DNA of 64,000 nt, taken from positions 1-64,000 of the forward strand of contig JAUIEC010000013.1 in NCBI GenBank assembly GCA_030428945.1, given 5' to 3'. A program made the position numbers and the translations under genes. The notes under the pieces were generated by a model. That model was given only the letters and a program-made list of their open reading frames with translations, made no database searches and had not been told where the DNA came from. Positions 1 to 8,382 of this stretch are shown piece by piece; positions within the stretch are counted from its first letter, which is position 1, and each line of letters starts with the position of its first letter. Source of the DNA: Phycisphaerae bacterium (GTDB lineage Bacteria > Planctomycetota > Phycisphaerae > UBA1845 > Fen-1342).

Positions 1-160
<160 letters not shown>

Positions 161-306
161 GAGGATTATCTAGAGCACCCTGCCCCGCTTCGGCGTGGCA
201 CCAAAAGGGTGGATCGTCAGCACATTCTCAAGGCGAACCAGTGGTTCGCCAAGGTCGGTGGCTCGCCACCGGCCGCGATGCCTGGTCTACTGTTTCTTGC
301 TATAAA

Positions 307-346
307 AAGCCCGGAGCGGGGAAACCTGCTTCGGGCTTCTCTTTTT
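307..346 (+). terminator. Intrinsic terminator after 16S rRNA
   Basis: An 11-bp stem (307-317 pairing with 328-338, one G-U pair) with a 10-base loop is followed by CTCTTTTT. It is the first strong hairpin plus T-run after the 16S 3' end and would end the rRNA transcript before any 23S gene. The spacer between 159 and 306 shows no tRNA. Confidence 0.85.
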
Positions 347-363
347 GCGCCCACTTCGTGGGC

Positions 364-600
364 TTCAGGGAGCGAGGGAACGAGGGAGCGAGGGAGCAAG
401 GAAGACCCGGACAGAACCGTTCGTCCCGCCTCCCGCGGTGCACCCCTGCATGCGTGCCTCGTCCCGGTTCCTCCCTCGCCCCGCTTCCGTCGTTCCGTGT
501 CCGCTGTCCGCGGTTCCCTGTTCCCTGTTCCCTGTGCCCTGGCCCCTGTTCCCTGGCCCCAGCCCTGGCTCCCTCGCTCCCTGGCTCCCTTGCTCCCTCC
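364..600. repeat. GGGAGCGA / TTCCCTG short-repeat tracts
   Basis: From 364 to 404 the plus strand carries imperfect 8-mers of GGGAGCGA type. From about 513 to 600 it carries the opposite sense (TTCCCTG and GGCTCCCT units). The two arms are partly complementary and could fold into a long hairpin. No believable gene lies here: the overlapping reading frames are open in all directions only because of the repeats. The same families recur throughout the window. Confidence 0.8.
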
Positions 601-689
601 TTTTCGGCATTTCTGCATACCCCCGCCGCCCTGCCCCGTCTTCCTCTCCGAAAGGCAGTCACGAACCCTGCAGGACCCGCATCCGCTAC

Positions 690-763
690 CTTGCTGACTT
701 GCTGACTTGCTGACTTGCTTACTTGCTTACTTGCTTACTTGCTTACTTGCTTACTTGCTGACT
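690..763. repeat. TTGCTTAC heptamer/octamer tract
   Basis: Nine or so near-perfect TTGCTTAC/TTGCTGAC units stand immediately in front of the putative sigma-factor remnant. The complementary form (GTAAGCAA) is found after genes ending at 31960 and 36552. The tract lacks any start codon or ribosome site of its own. Confidence 0.85.
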
Positions 764-766
764 GTG

Positions 767-950
767 AGCAAAGCGTGCCGCAGACCGGGACAAGCTGGAC
801 CGCCCTCTACCTCGCCCATCGCGAACGGCTGCAGGCCTATGCCTGTGGCCAGCCACTACCGCCGCGGGCTGGAGCAGTTGCGTCAACTGTTGACGGAGGA
901 TGACGATGACCGACGAACGACTCGGACAGATGCTGGCCGCCCTGCCGACC
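767..950 (+). pseudogene. Possible ECF sigma factor remnant (internal deletion)
   Basis: Two short stretches in different frames look like pieces of an ECF sigma factor. In frame 1, about 796-846, is W-T-A-L-Y-L-A-H-R-E-R-L-Q-A-Y-A, like the beginning of region 2. In frame 2, about 839-895, is P-V-A-S-H-Y-R-R-G-L-E-Q-L-R-Q-L-L, like the end of region 4. About 100 codons that should lie between them are absent. The next gene (900) starts with an ATGA overlap and resembles a small anti-sigma protein, the usual partner. The 5' side is replaced by a repeat tract. This rests on weak, short similarity and could be a small unrelated ORF instead. Confidence 0.25.
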
Positions 951-1232
951 CGCCGTCTGCCCGCTGAAGCCGAAGCCGCCCTGCTCGCGCGACTGCAGGC
1001 GGCCGAGCGGCCGCGCGGACTGCGACGCCCGGTCGCGCTGTGGCAGGCGCTGGCGGCCGCGATGGTCGGCCTGGCGATCGGCCTGGCGGGTCCGTCGCTG
1101 GTCGCCGGCGAGCCGGCGCCGGGCAAGGTGGTCGTGTCGCTGGAGAGTGACTGGTTCGCAACCCGGTCCGAGCCCGCGGTGGGCCTGGACATCACCAGGT
1201 GGAGTCCGCGTGGCGGACGGGGAGGCATGTAA
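900..1232 (+). CDS. Small single-pass membrane protein, anti-sigma-like
   Basis: A 110-residue protein with a charged cytoplasmic N-terminus (about 1-43), one hydrophobic segment at about 47-69 and a short external tail. No cysteine or zinc site is present. The size and layout, M-T-D-E-R-L-G-Q-M-L-type start, and position after a possible sigma remnant suggest a planctomycete-style small anti-sigma factor, but this is inference. Its ATG overlaps a preceding TGA (ATGA), and its own TAA overlaps the ATG of the next gene (TAATG), so it is probably translated together with the secretin-like protein. Confidence 0.6.
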   Translation: MTMTDERLGQMLAALPTRRLPAEAEAALLARLQAAERPRGLRRPVALWQALAAAMVGLAIGLAGPSLVAGEPAPGKVVVSLESDWFATRSEPAVGLDITRWSPRGGRGGM

Positions 1233-1939
1233 TGATCATCCAGATGACAACCGCTGTGCTGCTGGGGCTGGCGACGTTCGGGCAGCCGGCCGATCCGATC
1301 GAACCGCCCGCGATCGACATCCAACTGCGGCTGGTGCGCTTCACACCGCAGGCCGAGGATCCGGCCGTCGGGACCCTCTTCGGCGAGAACCCGGAGGGCG
1401 AGGCGCTGCTGCGGATCCCGGGCGTGTCGATGGAGTCGCCCGTCAGGGATCTTTTCGTCGAGCGTGATCACTACACGCTGACATCGCGCGGGGCGGACAT
1501 GGATGAACTGCTGGCCCACGCGACCAGCCGCGGCATCATCAAGCAACTGACGGCACCGCGCGTCCTGGCGCTGCTGAACCAGCCGGCGAGCGTGCGGGTC
1601 GGGCGTTCGCTGCAGTACATCAAGCGCGGTGAGGACGGCTGCCTGCAGGTGGTCGAGGATGACGCGCAGCGTGAGGGCGTCGCGATCGACCTGCTGGTCG
1701 GCGAAGCGTCCGCCGAGCGGATCGTGTTCCGCGAAATCACGGTCGAGGTCAGCGAAGTCGTCGGCCGACTGCCGCTGGAGGGCGTCCCGTTCGAAGTCGG
1801 CCGGCCGGTGATCGGCACGCGGAAGGCGCGGATGGAGTTGTCGCTGGCACCGAACCAAGTCGGGGTGTTTCCGATTCCGCGAGCCAGCGAGGAAGATCTG
1901 CCGGTGCTGCTGTTTCTGACGGCCAGGCAGCGCAAGTGA
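1232..1939 (+). CDS. Short secretin-like (type II/III secretion domain) protein
   Basis: A 235-residue protein. The ATG at 1232 was chosen because it overlaps the upstream stop (TAATG). Residues about 80-175 look like the N-side of a secretin homology domain: a ring-building-type segment, then T-A-P-R-V-L-A-L-L-N-Q-P-A-S-V-R-V-G at about 107-124, followed by G-V-A-I-D-L-L-V and a V-S-E segment. This is the order seen in bacterial secretins (PulD/GspD family). It is far shorter than a real secretin (500-700 residues) and lacks N0-N3 repeats. The N-terminus has a weak hydrophobic stretch (about 7-17) that could be a signal sequence. The role is unknown; it might be a periplasmic lid or decoy subunit paired with the small membrane protein upstream. 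Its stop lies in a GTGAAAG repeat tract. Confidence 0.6.
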   Translation: MIIQMTTAVLLGLATFGQPADPIEPPAIDIQLRLVRFTPQAEDPAVGTLFGENPEGEALLRIPGVSMESPVRDLFVERDHYTLTSRGADMDELLAHATSRGIIKQLTAPRVLALLNQPASVRVGRSLQYIKRGEDGCLQVVEDDAQREGVAIDLLVGEASAERIVFREITVEVSEVVGRLPLEGVPFEVGRPVIGTRKARMELSLAPNQVGVFPIPRASEEDLPVLLFLTARQRK

Positions 1940-1970
1940 AAATGTGAAGGAGTGAAAGGGTGAAGGAGGG
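1935..1970 (+). repeat. GTGAAGGA/GTGAAAGG tract at a stop codon
   Basis: Four to five GTGAA-type units begin at the TGA stop of the preceding gene, so the stop codon itself belongs to the repeat. Confidence 0.75.
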
Positions 1971-1984
1971 GCGCACCGTCTCAC

Positions 1985-2593
1985 CTATCGAAGAAGTACC
2001 ACGCGGACACGCCAGTCCGAAGGGCTGCGTGGAAACCCGCGGAACCTCTCGCGTGGTGATGCATCGCTGCGCAGGATCGTACCGTCCACATTGCCGATTC
2101 TGAGCCATCCGGTTCCCAGGCCACCTTGTGGGTCAGCCACCAGCAACACCCGCAACGGGATGATCCCGGCGGGCAGCAGGTGCAGGTATCCACTGAGTAG
2201 CAGGCCGCGCTGCAGCACGCGCATGTCGCCGTCCAGCCCGTCAGGCGATCCGGGAAGATGCGCCGCGAATTCGGGGGCACGCAGTTGGCATTCGAGCCCG
2301 CCCTGCAGTGGCAACGGCAGAGGCCACCCACCGGGCCCGGTTGGTGGGTTGCGCCAAACCGCCGCGAAAGCCTCGCTCAGCAAAGGGTCAATTGGGAGAC
2401 GGAGCACATGTTGACCTGCATCGAAGTCGTCTTGGCATGCCGCGCAGTGACCTGCCTCGGATTGAAAACCGCCGGTACGCTGAATGTCGAACCTGGGTCT
2501 GGACCAACCAGGGCCCACGGCGAAGATCGCAGTGGCACGCCTTGAGACTGAAGAAGGATCTGAAAGGTTTTTTCGACTGCGGAAGTCCCCCAC
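1985..2593 (-). CDS. Hypothetical protein, doubtful
   Basis: An open frame on the minus strand with protein-like composition in its last 150 residues: hydrophobic strands such as Y-L-H-L-L-P-A-G-I-I-P-L-R-V-L-L-V-A. A C-A-A-C motif lies near a region rich in acidic residues. Third-position GC is clearly lower than in neighbouring genes, so it may be a transferred or decaying gene. The start is uncertain: GTG at 2593 or GTG at 2518 are possible, and neither has a clear ribosome site. No family is recognised. Confidence 0.3.
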   Translation of the reverse strand: MGDFRSRKNLSDPSSVSRRATAIFAVGPGWSRPRFDIQRTGGFQSEAGHCAACQDDFDAGQHVLRLPIDPLLSEAFAAVWRNPPTGPGGWPLPLPLQGGLECQLRAPEFAAHLPGSPDGLDGDMRVLQRGLLLSGYLHLLPAGIIPLRVLLVADPQGGLGTGWLRIGNVDGTILRSDASPRERFRGFPRSPSDWRVRVVLLR

Positions 2594-2611
2594 CGTAAAC
2601 GGCGAGGCACC

Positions 2612-2660
2612 AGCCTCTCTCGCTCCCTGGCTCCCTGGCTCCCTTGCTCCCTCGCTCCCT
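2612..2660 (-). repeat. GGGAGCGA/GGGAGCAA tract after glyS
   Basis: Purine-rich on the minus strand. Six units start a few bases after the glyS stop codon and point in the transcription direction of glyS. Confidence 0.8.
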
Positions 2661-2666
2661 TCCGCG

Positions 2667-4112
2667 TCAGCGAACGCGCTCATCCAGCCAGGCGGCGACA
2701 TCGTCGGCTTGGACGCGGACCTGTTCGAGGGTGTCGCGGTCGCGGATCGTGACGGTTCCCTGCTCCAGCGAGTCGCCGTCGATCGTGACGCAGTACGGCG
2801 TGCCGATTTCGTCCTGGCGGCGGTAGCGGCGGCCGATGGCGCCCTTGTCGTCGTAGGCGACGTTGAAGCGGTGCTTGAGCTGGCGGTAGAGCCGGCCGGC
2901 CATCTCGGGCATTTCGCCCTTGCTCATCAGCGGGAAGACGGCCGCCTTGATCGGGGCGAGCCGCGGGTGGAACTTCATCAGGACGCGGGTCTGCATGTTG
3001 CCCTTGTCGTCGGGGGCCTGGTCCTCGCAGTAGGCTTCGCAGAGGAACGCCAGGGTGGCCCGGTCGGCGCCGGCCGACGGTTCGATCACCGTGGGCAGGA
3101 AGCGGTACGGCGGGTTCTCCTTGGCCTTTTTGGCGGCGTCCTTGTCGCCCTTGTACTGGGCGGCGTCGGCCTGCCAGCGGTCGTCGTCGAAGTAGGTCAG
3201 GTCCTTGCCGCTGTGCTCCTGGTGCTTGCCGAGGTCGTAGCAGCCGCGGTGGGCGACGCCCTCGAGTTCCTGCATCTCCTCGGAGAACGGGAACAGGTAC
3301 TCGATGTCGGCGCAGGCCTGGGCGTAGTGGGCCCGCTCGTCCTCGGTCTGGTCGCGAAGCTGAAGCTTGTCGCTCTTCAGCCCGTGCCGCACGTACCAGT
3401 TGTAGCGCGTGTCGCGCCAGAACCTGTACCAGTCCATCGCGCTGGCGTCGTCGCAGAAGAACTCGATCTCCATCTGCTCGAACTCGCGCGAACGGAACGT
3501 GAAGTTCCGCGGGTTGATCTCGTTGCGGAAACTCTTGCCGACCTGGGCGATCCCGAAGGGCAGCTTGACCCGCGACGTGTCGAGCACGTTCTTGAAGTTC
3601 GCGAAGATCCCCTGCGCCGTTTCGGGCCGCAGGTAGGCCACGGCCGAGGCGTCCTGCAAGGCGCCCACGTAGGTCTGGAACATCAGGTTGAATTCGCGCG
3701 GCTCGGTCAGGTCGCACTTCTCGAACTGCCCGGCGCACTTGCTCGGCTTGAGCGGGCATGGGGTCTGGTCGATCTGGTCGGCGCGGATGCGGCTCTTGCA
3801 GCCCTCGGTCCGGCAGTCGACCATCGGATCGCTGAAGCCGCCGACGTGCCCGCTGGCCTTCCAGACATTCGGGTTCATGATGATCGTGCAGTCCAGCCCG
3901 ACCATCTCGACCTGCCGGCCGTCCGGACCGTCCGGGGGATCGATCACCATGTCCTGCCACCAGGCGTCCTTGATGTTCTTCTTCAGGGCGACACCGAGCG
4001 GGCCGTAATCCCAGAAACCGCCGAGCCCGCCGTAAATCTCGCTCGACGGGAAAATGAACCCGCGCCGCTTGCACAGCGATACCAGCTTCTCCATCAACTT
4101 CGCGTCGGCCAT
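2667..4112 (-). CDS. glyS: Glycine--tRNA ligase (dimeric, single-chain type)
   Basis: Charges tRNA-Gly with glycine in the cytoplasm. 481 residues, the usual size for the alpha2 class II enzyme of bacteria that lack the GlyQ/GlyS tetramer. Visible signatures: an N-terminal stretch [14 protein letters not shown] typical of the family, motif 2 with R-N-E-I-N-P-R, the R-P-E-T-A-Q-G-I-F segment, F-N-L-M-F-Q-T, and a C-terminal HGTP-type anticodon-binding domain. The start was placed at the ATG before A-D-A-K-L-M-E-K because similarity begins there; an upstream extension in the same frame is not family-like. It stands alone on the minus strand, and a repeat tract follows its stop. Confidence 0.95.
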   Translation of the reverse strand: MADAKLMEKLVSLCKRRGFIFPSSEIYGGLGGFWDYGPLGVALKKNIKDAWWQDMVIDPPDGPDGRQVEMVGLDCTIIMNPNVWKASGHVGGFSDPMVDCRTEGCKSRIRADQIDQTPCPLKPSKCAGQFEKCDLTEPREFNLMFQTYVGALQDASAVAYLRPETAQGIFANFKNVLDTSRVKLPFGIAQVGKSFRNEINPRNFTFRSREFEQMEIEFFCDDASAMDWYRFWRDTRYNWYVRHGLKSDKLQLRDQTEDERAHYAQACADIEYLFPFSEEMQELEGVAHRGCYDLGKHQEHSGKDLTYFDDDRWQADAAQYKGDKDAAKKAKENPPYRFLPTVIEPSAGADRATLAFLCEAYCEDQAPDDKGNMQTRVLMKFHPRLAPIKAAVFPLMSKGEMPEMAGRLYRQLKHRFNVAYDDKGAIGRRYRRQDEIGTPYCVTIDGDSLEQGTVTIRDRDTLEQVRVQADDVAAWLDERVR

Positions 4113-4318
4113 GGCCTTTGGTCCTTCGGTCGGATCGGCGGCCGCTGTCCGGCCGCGGAATTCGGTGTTCCACTGACGAGCGGTCATGGTACGGCGGCAC
4201 GGGAAGCGAGAACAGGGAACGGGGACCAGAGCGCGGGACGGGATTTTTCGAGTGGCCGGAGCACTTTCCGCTTTGATCGGCGGCCCGGGCGACCTAGACT
4301 CGCGTCTTCATCGGGAAC

Positions 4319-5215
4319 ATGCGGAGCAGACACATGCGGGCGGTTTCGGACTGGATGGGCAGCGAACGCGCGGCGGCGGCAACCAGGGTGCTGTCGACGC
4401 TGGGGCTGGTACTGATCGTGGCGCTGGTGCTGGCCGAGCCGGATGCGGCCGTGGCGGGTCCGGGCGGGGTCTTCGTCAAGTCGATGTTCAAATCGACGGC
4501 CGGCAAGATCATCGGCGGGATCGTCATCGGGGTGCTGTGCCTGGTGCTGCTGCCGCTGATCCTGTGGGTGATGGTCGGCGAGCGGCGCGGGATCTCGCGG
4601 TGCCGGACGGCGCTGACGGCCCTGGCGGCCGAGGACGAGCGATTCGACTGGGACGCGATCAGCATGCGGGTCCGCGAGATGCTGCCGCGGGTCTACCAGG
4701 CGTGGTCGGCGGGCGACCTGTCACCGGTCCGCGAGGACCTGTTCTCGGATTACTACGAGGTGCAGCAGGAGACGCTCGAGCGCTGGACGGCCGAGGGCAA
4801 GCGGAACATCTGCCAGCTCGAGCAGGTGAATCGGATCCAGCCGCTGCACATCGACACGAGCGGCTTCCTGCCGGTGCTGTACGTCAAGATCGCGATCCGC
4901 GGCGTCGACTTCCTCGAGTCGATCGCCGAAGGCAAGGTGCTGAAGGGCAAGCGTTCGATGGACGAGATCGACACCGTCTGGACGCTGGTGCACGACCTGC
5001 GGAGCTGGAAGCTGGCCGAGATTCGCGAAGGCGACGACACGCTCATGCTGGCCAAGGAAAAGGATGTCGTCGACGGCCCGGCGCTGCGGCCGTTCGAGGC
5101 GTTCGGGGCCGGCGCTTCAGGTGCGGCCGCGGCGGAGCTGGCGGAGCACGAGCCGGCGGGCGAGGTAGAAACCGGCGGTGTAGAGGTAGCCGAGCGCGAT
5201 CAGCGTGACAGCTAG
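4319..5215 (+). CDS. Membrane-anchored Tim44-like domain protein
   Basis: 298 residues. Two hydrophobic segments at about 23-46 and 64-86 are followed by a soluble region (about 105-255). In that region, the pattern W-D-A-I-S-M-R-V-R-E-M-L-P-R-V-Y-Q-A-W-S-A-G-D matches the start of Tim44/MRPL45-type domains, and the strand-rich later part also fits. Such domains bind membranes or partner proteins; the cellular task in bacteria is not established. The last 99 bases overlap the 3' end of the convergent TPR gene. A weak promoter-like TTGATC-16-TAGACT precedes the ATG. Another start 15 bases downstream is possible. Confidence 0.75.
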   Translation: MRSRHMRAVSDWMGSERAAAATRVLSTLGLVLIVALVLAEPDAAVAGPGGVFVKSMFKSTAGKIIGGIVIGVLCLVLLPLILWVMVGERRGISRCRTALTALAAEDERFDWDAISMRVREMLPRVYQAWSAGDLSPVREDLFSDYYEVQQETLERWTAEGKRNICQLEQVNRIQPLHIDTSGFLPVLYVKIAIRGVDFLESIAEGKVLKGKRSMDEIDTVWTLVHDLRSWKLAEIREGDDTLMLAKEKDVVDGPALRPFEAFGAGASGAAAAELAEHEPAGEVETGGVEVAERDQRDS

Positions 5216-6007
5216 GTAGAACATCCACCAGAGCGGGGCCCACAGCCAGGCCAGGCCGGCCCAGAACAGCGGCGTGACGACCAGGATCAGGACCAGTTCC
5301 GTGACGCCGACCGGGAACAGCAGTCCGGGGCGGAAGATCGCCCAGTGCCGGACGCGCTCGTGGGCCATGTCGAGCAGGCCGTCGCCGCTGGCCAGTTGCG
5401 GGTCGAGCCTCAGCGATTCGCGGAAGCTGCCACGGGCGGCCTGTCCGCTGCCGGTGGCCAGCAGGACCTGTCCGGTCGCGAAGTGGATGTCGGCGTCGTT
5501 CGGGTCGCGTTCGAGCGCCTCGCGGCCCATCTTCTCCGCCAGTTCCAGTTCGTCGTTGGCCAGGTAGAGCCGCTGCAGGACCTTGCGGACGAAGACGCTC
5601 TCCGGGTCGAGTTTCAGTCCGCGCCAGGCGACCGTGATACCGTCCTCGATCCGGTCGCGTCCGAGCAGGAACAGTGCGTAGCGGGCCTGGTGCTCGGCCT
5701 GGGTCGGGTTGGCGGCGATGGCTTTCTGCAGATGCTGCTCGGCCCGCACGGGGTCGTTCCGCCGGCTGGCGATGTAGCCGAGCAGCGCATGCCCCTCTTC
5801 CGAATCCGGGTCGCCGGCCAGCAGTTTGCCGGCCATCTCCTCAGCCAGGGGCAGGTCTTCGGTCATCAGGGCGGCCAGGGCGGCCAGGTAGATCGCCGAG
5901 GTCGACTGCGGCGCCCGCCCGTGAACCTCGAGGGCCAGCGCGAGCGCCTCGGCGTAGCGGCGTGACTCGTACAGCAGCCAGCCGCGATGAAGCTGATCGT
6001 CGGACAT
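5117..6007 (-). CDS. TPR-repeat membrane protein
   Basis: 296 residues. The N-terminal two-thirds is built of about five to six 34-residue tetratricopeptide units (for example G-H-A-L-L-G-Y-I-A-S-R-R-N-D-P-V-R-A-E-Q-H-L), a scaffold for protein contacts. The C-terminal about 225-285 region contains two or three membrane segments rich in W, F and L. The ATG at 6007 is preferred over an in-frame GTG at 6016 because AAGGTG lies about 8 bases upstream. The partner is unknown. The convergent overlap with the Tim44-like gene is 99 bases. Confidence 0.8.
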   Translation of the reverse strand: MSDDQLHRGWLLYESRRYAEALALALEVHGRAPQSTSAIYLAALAALMTEDLPLAEEMAGKLLAGDPDSEEGHALLGYIASRRNDPVRAEQHLQKAIAANPTQAEHQARYALFLLGRDRIEDGITVAWRGLKLDPESVFVRKVLQRLYLANDELELAEKMGREALERDPNDADIHFATGQVLLATGSGQAARGSFRESLRLDPQLASGDGLLDMAHERVRHWAIFRPGLLFPVGVTELVLILVVTPLFWAGLAWLWAPLWWMFYLAVTLIALGYLYTAGFYLARRLVLRQLRRGRT

Positions 6008-6124
6008 CGGGGTCACACCTTCACATGACAGCGAGTGGTTTCGTTCGCCCCTGCTTCCAAGCCGGCCGCATCCGCGTACGCCCGCCCTGCCCGCGGTGCC
6101 GCGAGGCGGTGGCGCTCGCGCAAC

Positions 6125-7243
6125 TCAGGCATCCATCCGGGCATCGAACAGACGGGCGTGTTCGGTCTGGCAGAAGCGATCGGTCATGCCTGCGATGTAG
6201 TCGGCCACGACACGATGGGCTCCCTGCTCCTTGACCCGTTCGGCGTAGCGGCCCGGCAACAGACGCGGTTCGGCGACGAAGGCCTCGAACACGGCGGTCA
6301 GCACGCGACGGGCCTTGGTGTCCATCCGGACGAGGCGTTGCGAGCGGTAGACCCGCTCGGCCAGGAAGGCCTCGACCTGGCGCAACTCGGCTTCAAGCGG
6401 ACCGGCCAGGGCGATCAGGCCGGGGATGCGTTCGCTGACGCCGCCGAGGGTCTGTCCGCTGCCGAGGCCGGCCCGGCGGCGGGCCTCGTCGACGACGTTG
6501 CCGACCAACACCTGCCGCATGCGGTCGATCGTCGGGCGAAGCACGCGCAGGGCGGCGCTGCGTCCGGAGGTCGGCCGGGGGCAGCAGCGGCGCCACAGTT
6601 CGAGATCGTCGAGGGCCTCGGGTTCGAACAGTCCGGCGTAGAGGCCGTCCTGGAGGTCGTGCAGTCCGTAGGCGAGCCGATCGGCCAGGTCGCCGATCTG
6701 GCCTTCGAGCGGCGCGGCGGCGCCATCCTGCAGCGGGTGCGGGTCGGGATGGTCGTAGCGGGTCTCGTGCTTGGCGAGGCATTCGCGGAGAACGCGGGTC
6801 AGGTTCAGGCCACGGAACTCGGGGTACGAATGTTCGAGAACTTCGACGGTCCGCAGCGTGTGGGCGTTGTGTTCGAATCCGCCGTGCCCCTGCATGCAGG
6901 AGTCGAGGGCGCGTTCGCCGGCGTGCCCGAACGGCGGGTGCCCGAGGTCATGGGCCAGTCCGACCAGTTCGGCCAGTTCGGCGTTCAGTCCGAGCAGGTG
7001 CGCAATCGAGCGGGCCAGGTCGGCGACCTCGAGGGTATGGGTCATGCGGGTGCGAAAGTGATCGCCGCTGCCGGCCACGAAGACCTGGGTCTTGTGCTGC
7101 AATCGGCGAAAGGCCGACGACTGCACGATCCGCCGCCGGTCGACCAGCAGCGGAGGCAGGCTGGCGGCATAGGGATCCTCGTGGTCGCGCCGATAGTCGG
7201 CGACCGACTCGGGATGCACAATCCTGAGGGAATCGCTGCTCAT
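6125..7243 (-). CDS. dGTPase-like HD-domain triphosphohydrolase
   Basis: 372 residues. Belongs to the Dgt-like family (deoxyguanosinetriphosphate triphosphohydrolase-like protein), which hydrolyses dNTPs to deoxynucleosides and triphosphate. Metal-binding residues are visible: H69 in R-T-R-M-T-H-T-L-E-V, and H98-D99 in A-H-D-L-G-H-P-P-F-G-H. The family N-terminal motif F-R-R-L-Q-H-K-T-Q-V-F is at about 45-55. The length fits the short (type 2-like) group rather than the 505-residue E. coli Dgt. The ATG at 7243 was taken over an in-frame TTG nine bases earlier. It sits 80 bases from the ThiE gene on the same strand. Confidence 0.9.
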   Translation of the reverse strand: MSSDSLRIVHPESVADYRRDHEDPYAASLPPLLVDRRRIVQSSAFRRLQHKTQVFVAGSGDHFRTRMTHTLEVADLARSIAHLLGLNAELAELVGLAHDLGHPPFGHAGERALDSCMQGHGGFEHNAHTLRTVEVLEHSYPEFRGLNLTRVLRECLAKHETRYDHPDPHPLQDGAAAPLEGQIGDLADRLAYGLHDLQDGLYAGLFEPEALDDLELWRRCCPRPTSGRSAALRVLRPTIDRMRQVLVGNVVDEARRRAGLGSGQTLGGVSERIPGLIALAGPLEAELRQVEAFLAERVYRSQRLVRMDTKARRVLTAVFEAFVAEPRLLPGRYAERVKEQGAHRVVADYIAGMTDRFCQTEHARLFDARMDA

Positions 7244-7323
7244 GCCGGGCAAGGATACCGGGCCGCGCGGACGGCGTGAATGCGAAAGCTGCGATTGCCG
7301 CGCGAGGTGGCGGGCCGGCGCGC

Positions 7324-8382
7324 TCAGGCGGGGTCGGGCTCGTCCTGCAGGGCGGCCAGGAACGCACCGGCGGCCCGCCCGGGATCCTCGGCGGCGAGGA
7401 CGGCCGAGCAGACGCAGACCTGCGTGGCGCCCGCGGCGCGGACGGCGGCGGCCCGGTCCGGGGTGATGCCTCCGATCGCGACCAGCGGTGTCGCGGCCAG
7501 TGGCGCGACCTCCCGCAGGGTGTCGAGTCCGGCGATGCGATCCTGCGGCTTGGTGGTGGTCTGATACATCGGCCCGATGGCGAGGTAGTCCGGCGCCTCG
7601 GCGAGGGCGGCCTCGAACTGGGCGCGACTGTGTGTGCTCTTGCCGACCAGCAGGCCGCCGCCGGCGATGCGTCGCACGTCGGCGACCGACAGGTCCTCCT
7701 GTCCGACGTGCACGCCATCGGCGCCGACCAGGCGGGCGATGTCGGGGCGGTCGTTGATGATCAGCAGCGCCCCGGCCGCCGCGGTCGCGTCCCGCAGGGC
7801 CCGGCTGCGCGCGAGCAGGTGGCGGTCGTCGATCTGTTTCTCGCGCACCTGGACGATGCCGACCCCGGCCGCGAGGACCCGTTCGACGGTGTGCTGCCAG
7901 TCGTGGCGGCAGAGCGCTTCGGTCAGGATGACGTAGAGGCGCTGCCGGGCGAAGCGGGTGATGCGGGCGGAGCGCAGCAGGATGCGCTGTTCGAGGTCAT
8001 AGCCGGCGTAGCGGATTCGTTCGGCCCGGGCGGCCCGCTCGGGGTCGTCGAGCTTGGCGTGTTCGGCGAAGCTGCGGGCCGACTCGGTCAGTCGGGCGAA
8101 CGCGGCCCGGAGGATGTCGTCGGGGTGCCGGCGGGTGCGTTCCTCCGGAGTGGTCCGGCCTCGGCCGACGTCGGCGAAGGCGGCCCGGGCGTCGAGGAGC
8201 GCGGCCGGTTCCAGTCCGTCGGTGAGGGTCTGCAGGTCGTGTCGGACGCGTTTGACGGCGGCGGTGGCGTCGGCGTCGTCGCAGGCGAAGCGCAGGTGGT
8301 CTTCGATGACGCGGAGGGCTTCGCGCATGCGGTTGCGGCTGGCGTCGAGAATGCGGAGCGTTTCGGCGGAGGGCCGGCTCAC
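7324..8382 (-). CDS. thiE: Thiamine-phosphate synthase with N-terminal ThiD2 domain
   Basis: 352 residues. Residues about 8-140 match the ThiD2 region found in front of cyanobacterial and some other ThiE proteins (R-I-L-D-A-S-R-N-R-M-R-E-A-L-R-V-I-E-D); ThiD2 is known as an alternative HMP-phosphate kinase. Residues about 147-350 form ThiE, which joins HMP-diphosphate and thiazole phosphate to thiamine phosphate. Its active-site pieces are Q-V-R-E-K (178-182), N-D-R (210-212), G-V-H-V-G-Q-E-D-L (223-231) and G-P-M-Y-Q-T-T-T-K (270-278). The GTG start overlaps the upstream gene's stop (GTGA), implying coupled translation. Confidence 0.9.
   Translation of the reverse strand: MSRPSAETLRILDASRNRMREALRVIEDHLRFACDDADATAAVKRVRHDLQTLTDGLEPAALLDARAAFADVGRGRTTPEERTRRHPDDILRAAFARLTESARSFAEHAKLDDPERAARAERIRYAGYDLEQRILLRSARITRFARQRLYVILTEALCRHDWQHTVERVLAAGVGIVQVREKQIDDRHLLARSRALRDATAAAGALLIINDRPDIARLVGADGVHVGQEDLSVADVRRIAGGGLLVGKSTHSRAQFEAALAEAPDYLAIGPMYQTTTKPQDRIAGLDTLREVAPLAATPLVAIGGITPDRAAAVRAAGATQVCVCSAVLAAEDPGRAAGAFLAALQDEPDPA

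Noticed and set aside
217..713. Several overlapping frames of 80-160 codons after the 16S gene
   Set aside because: All consist of repeat-encoded Ser/Pro/Leu or Gly/Arg/Glu runs.
690..763. CRISPR-like array of short repeats
   Set aside because: Units are 8 bases without spacers and no cas gene is present; it is a simple tandem tract.
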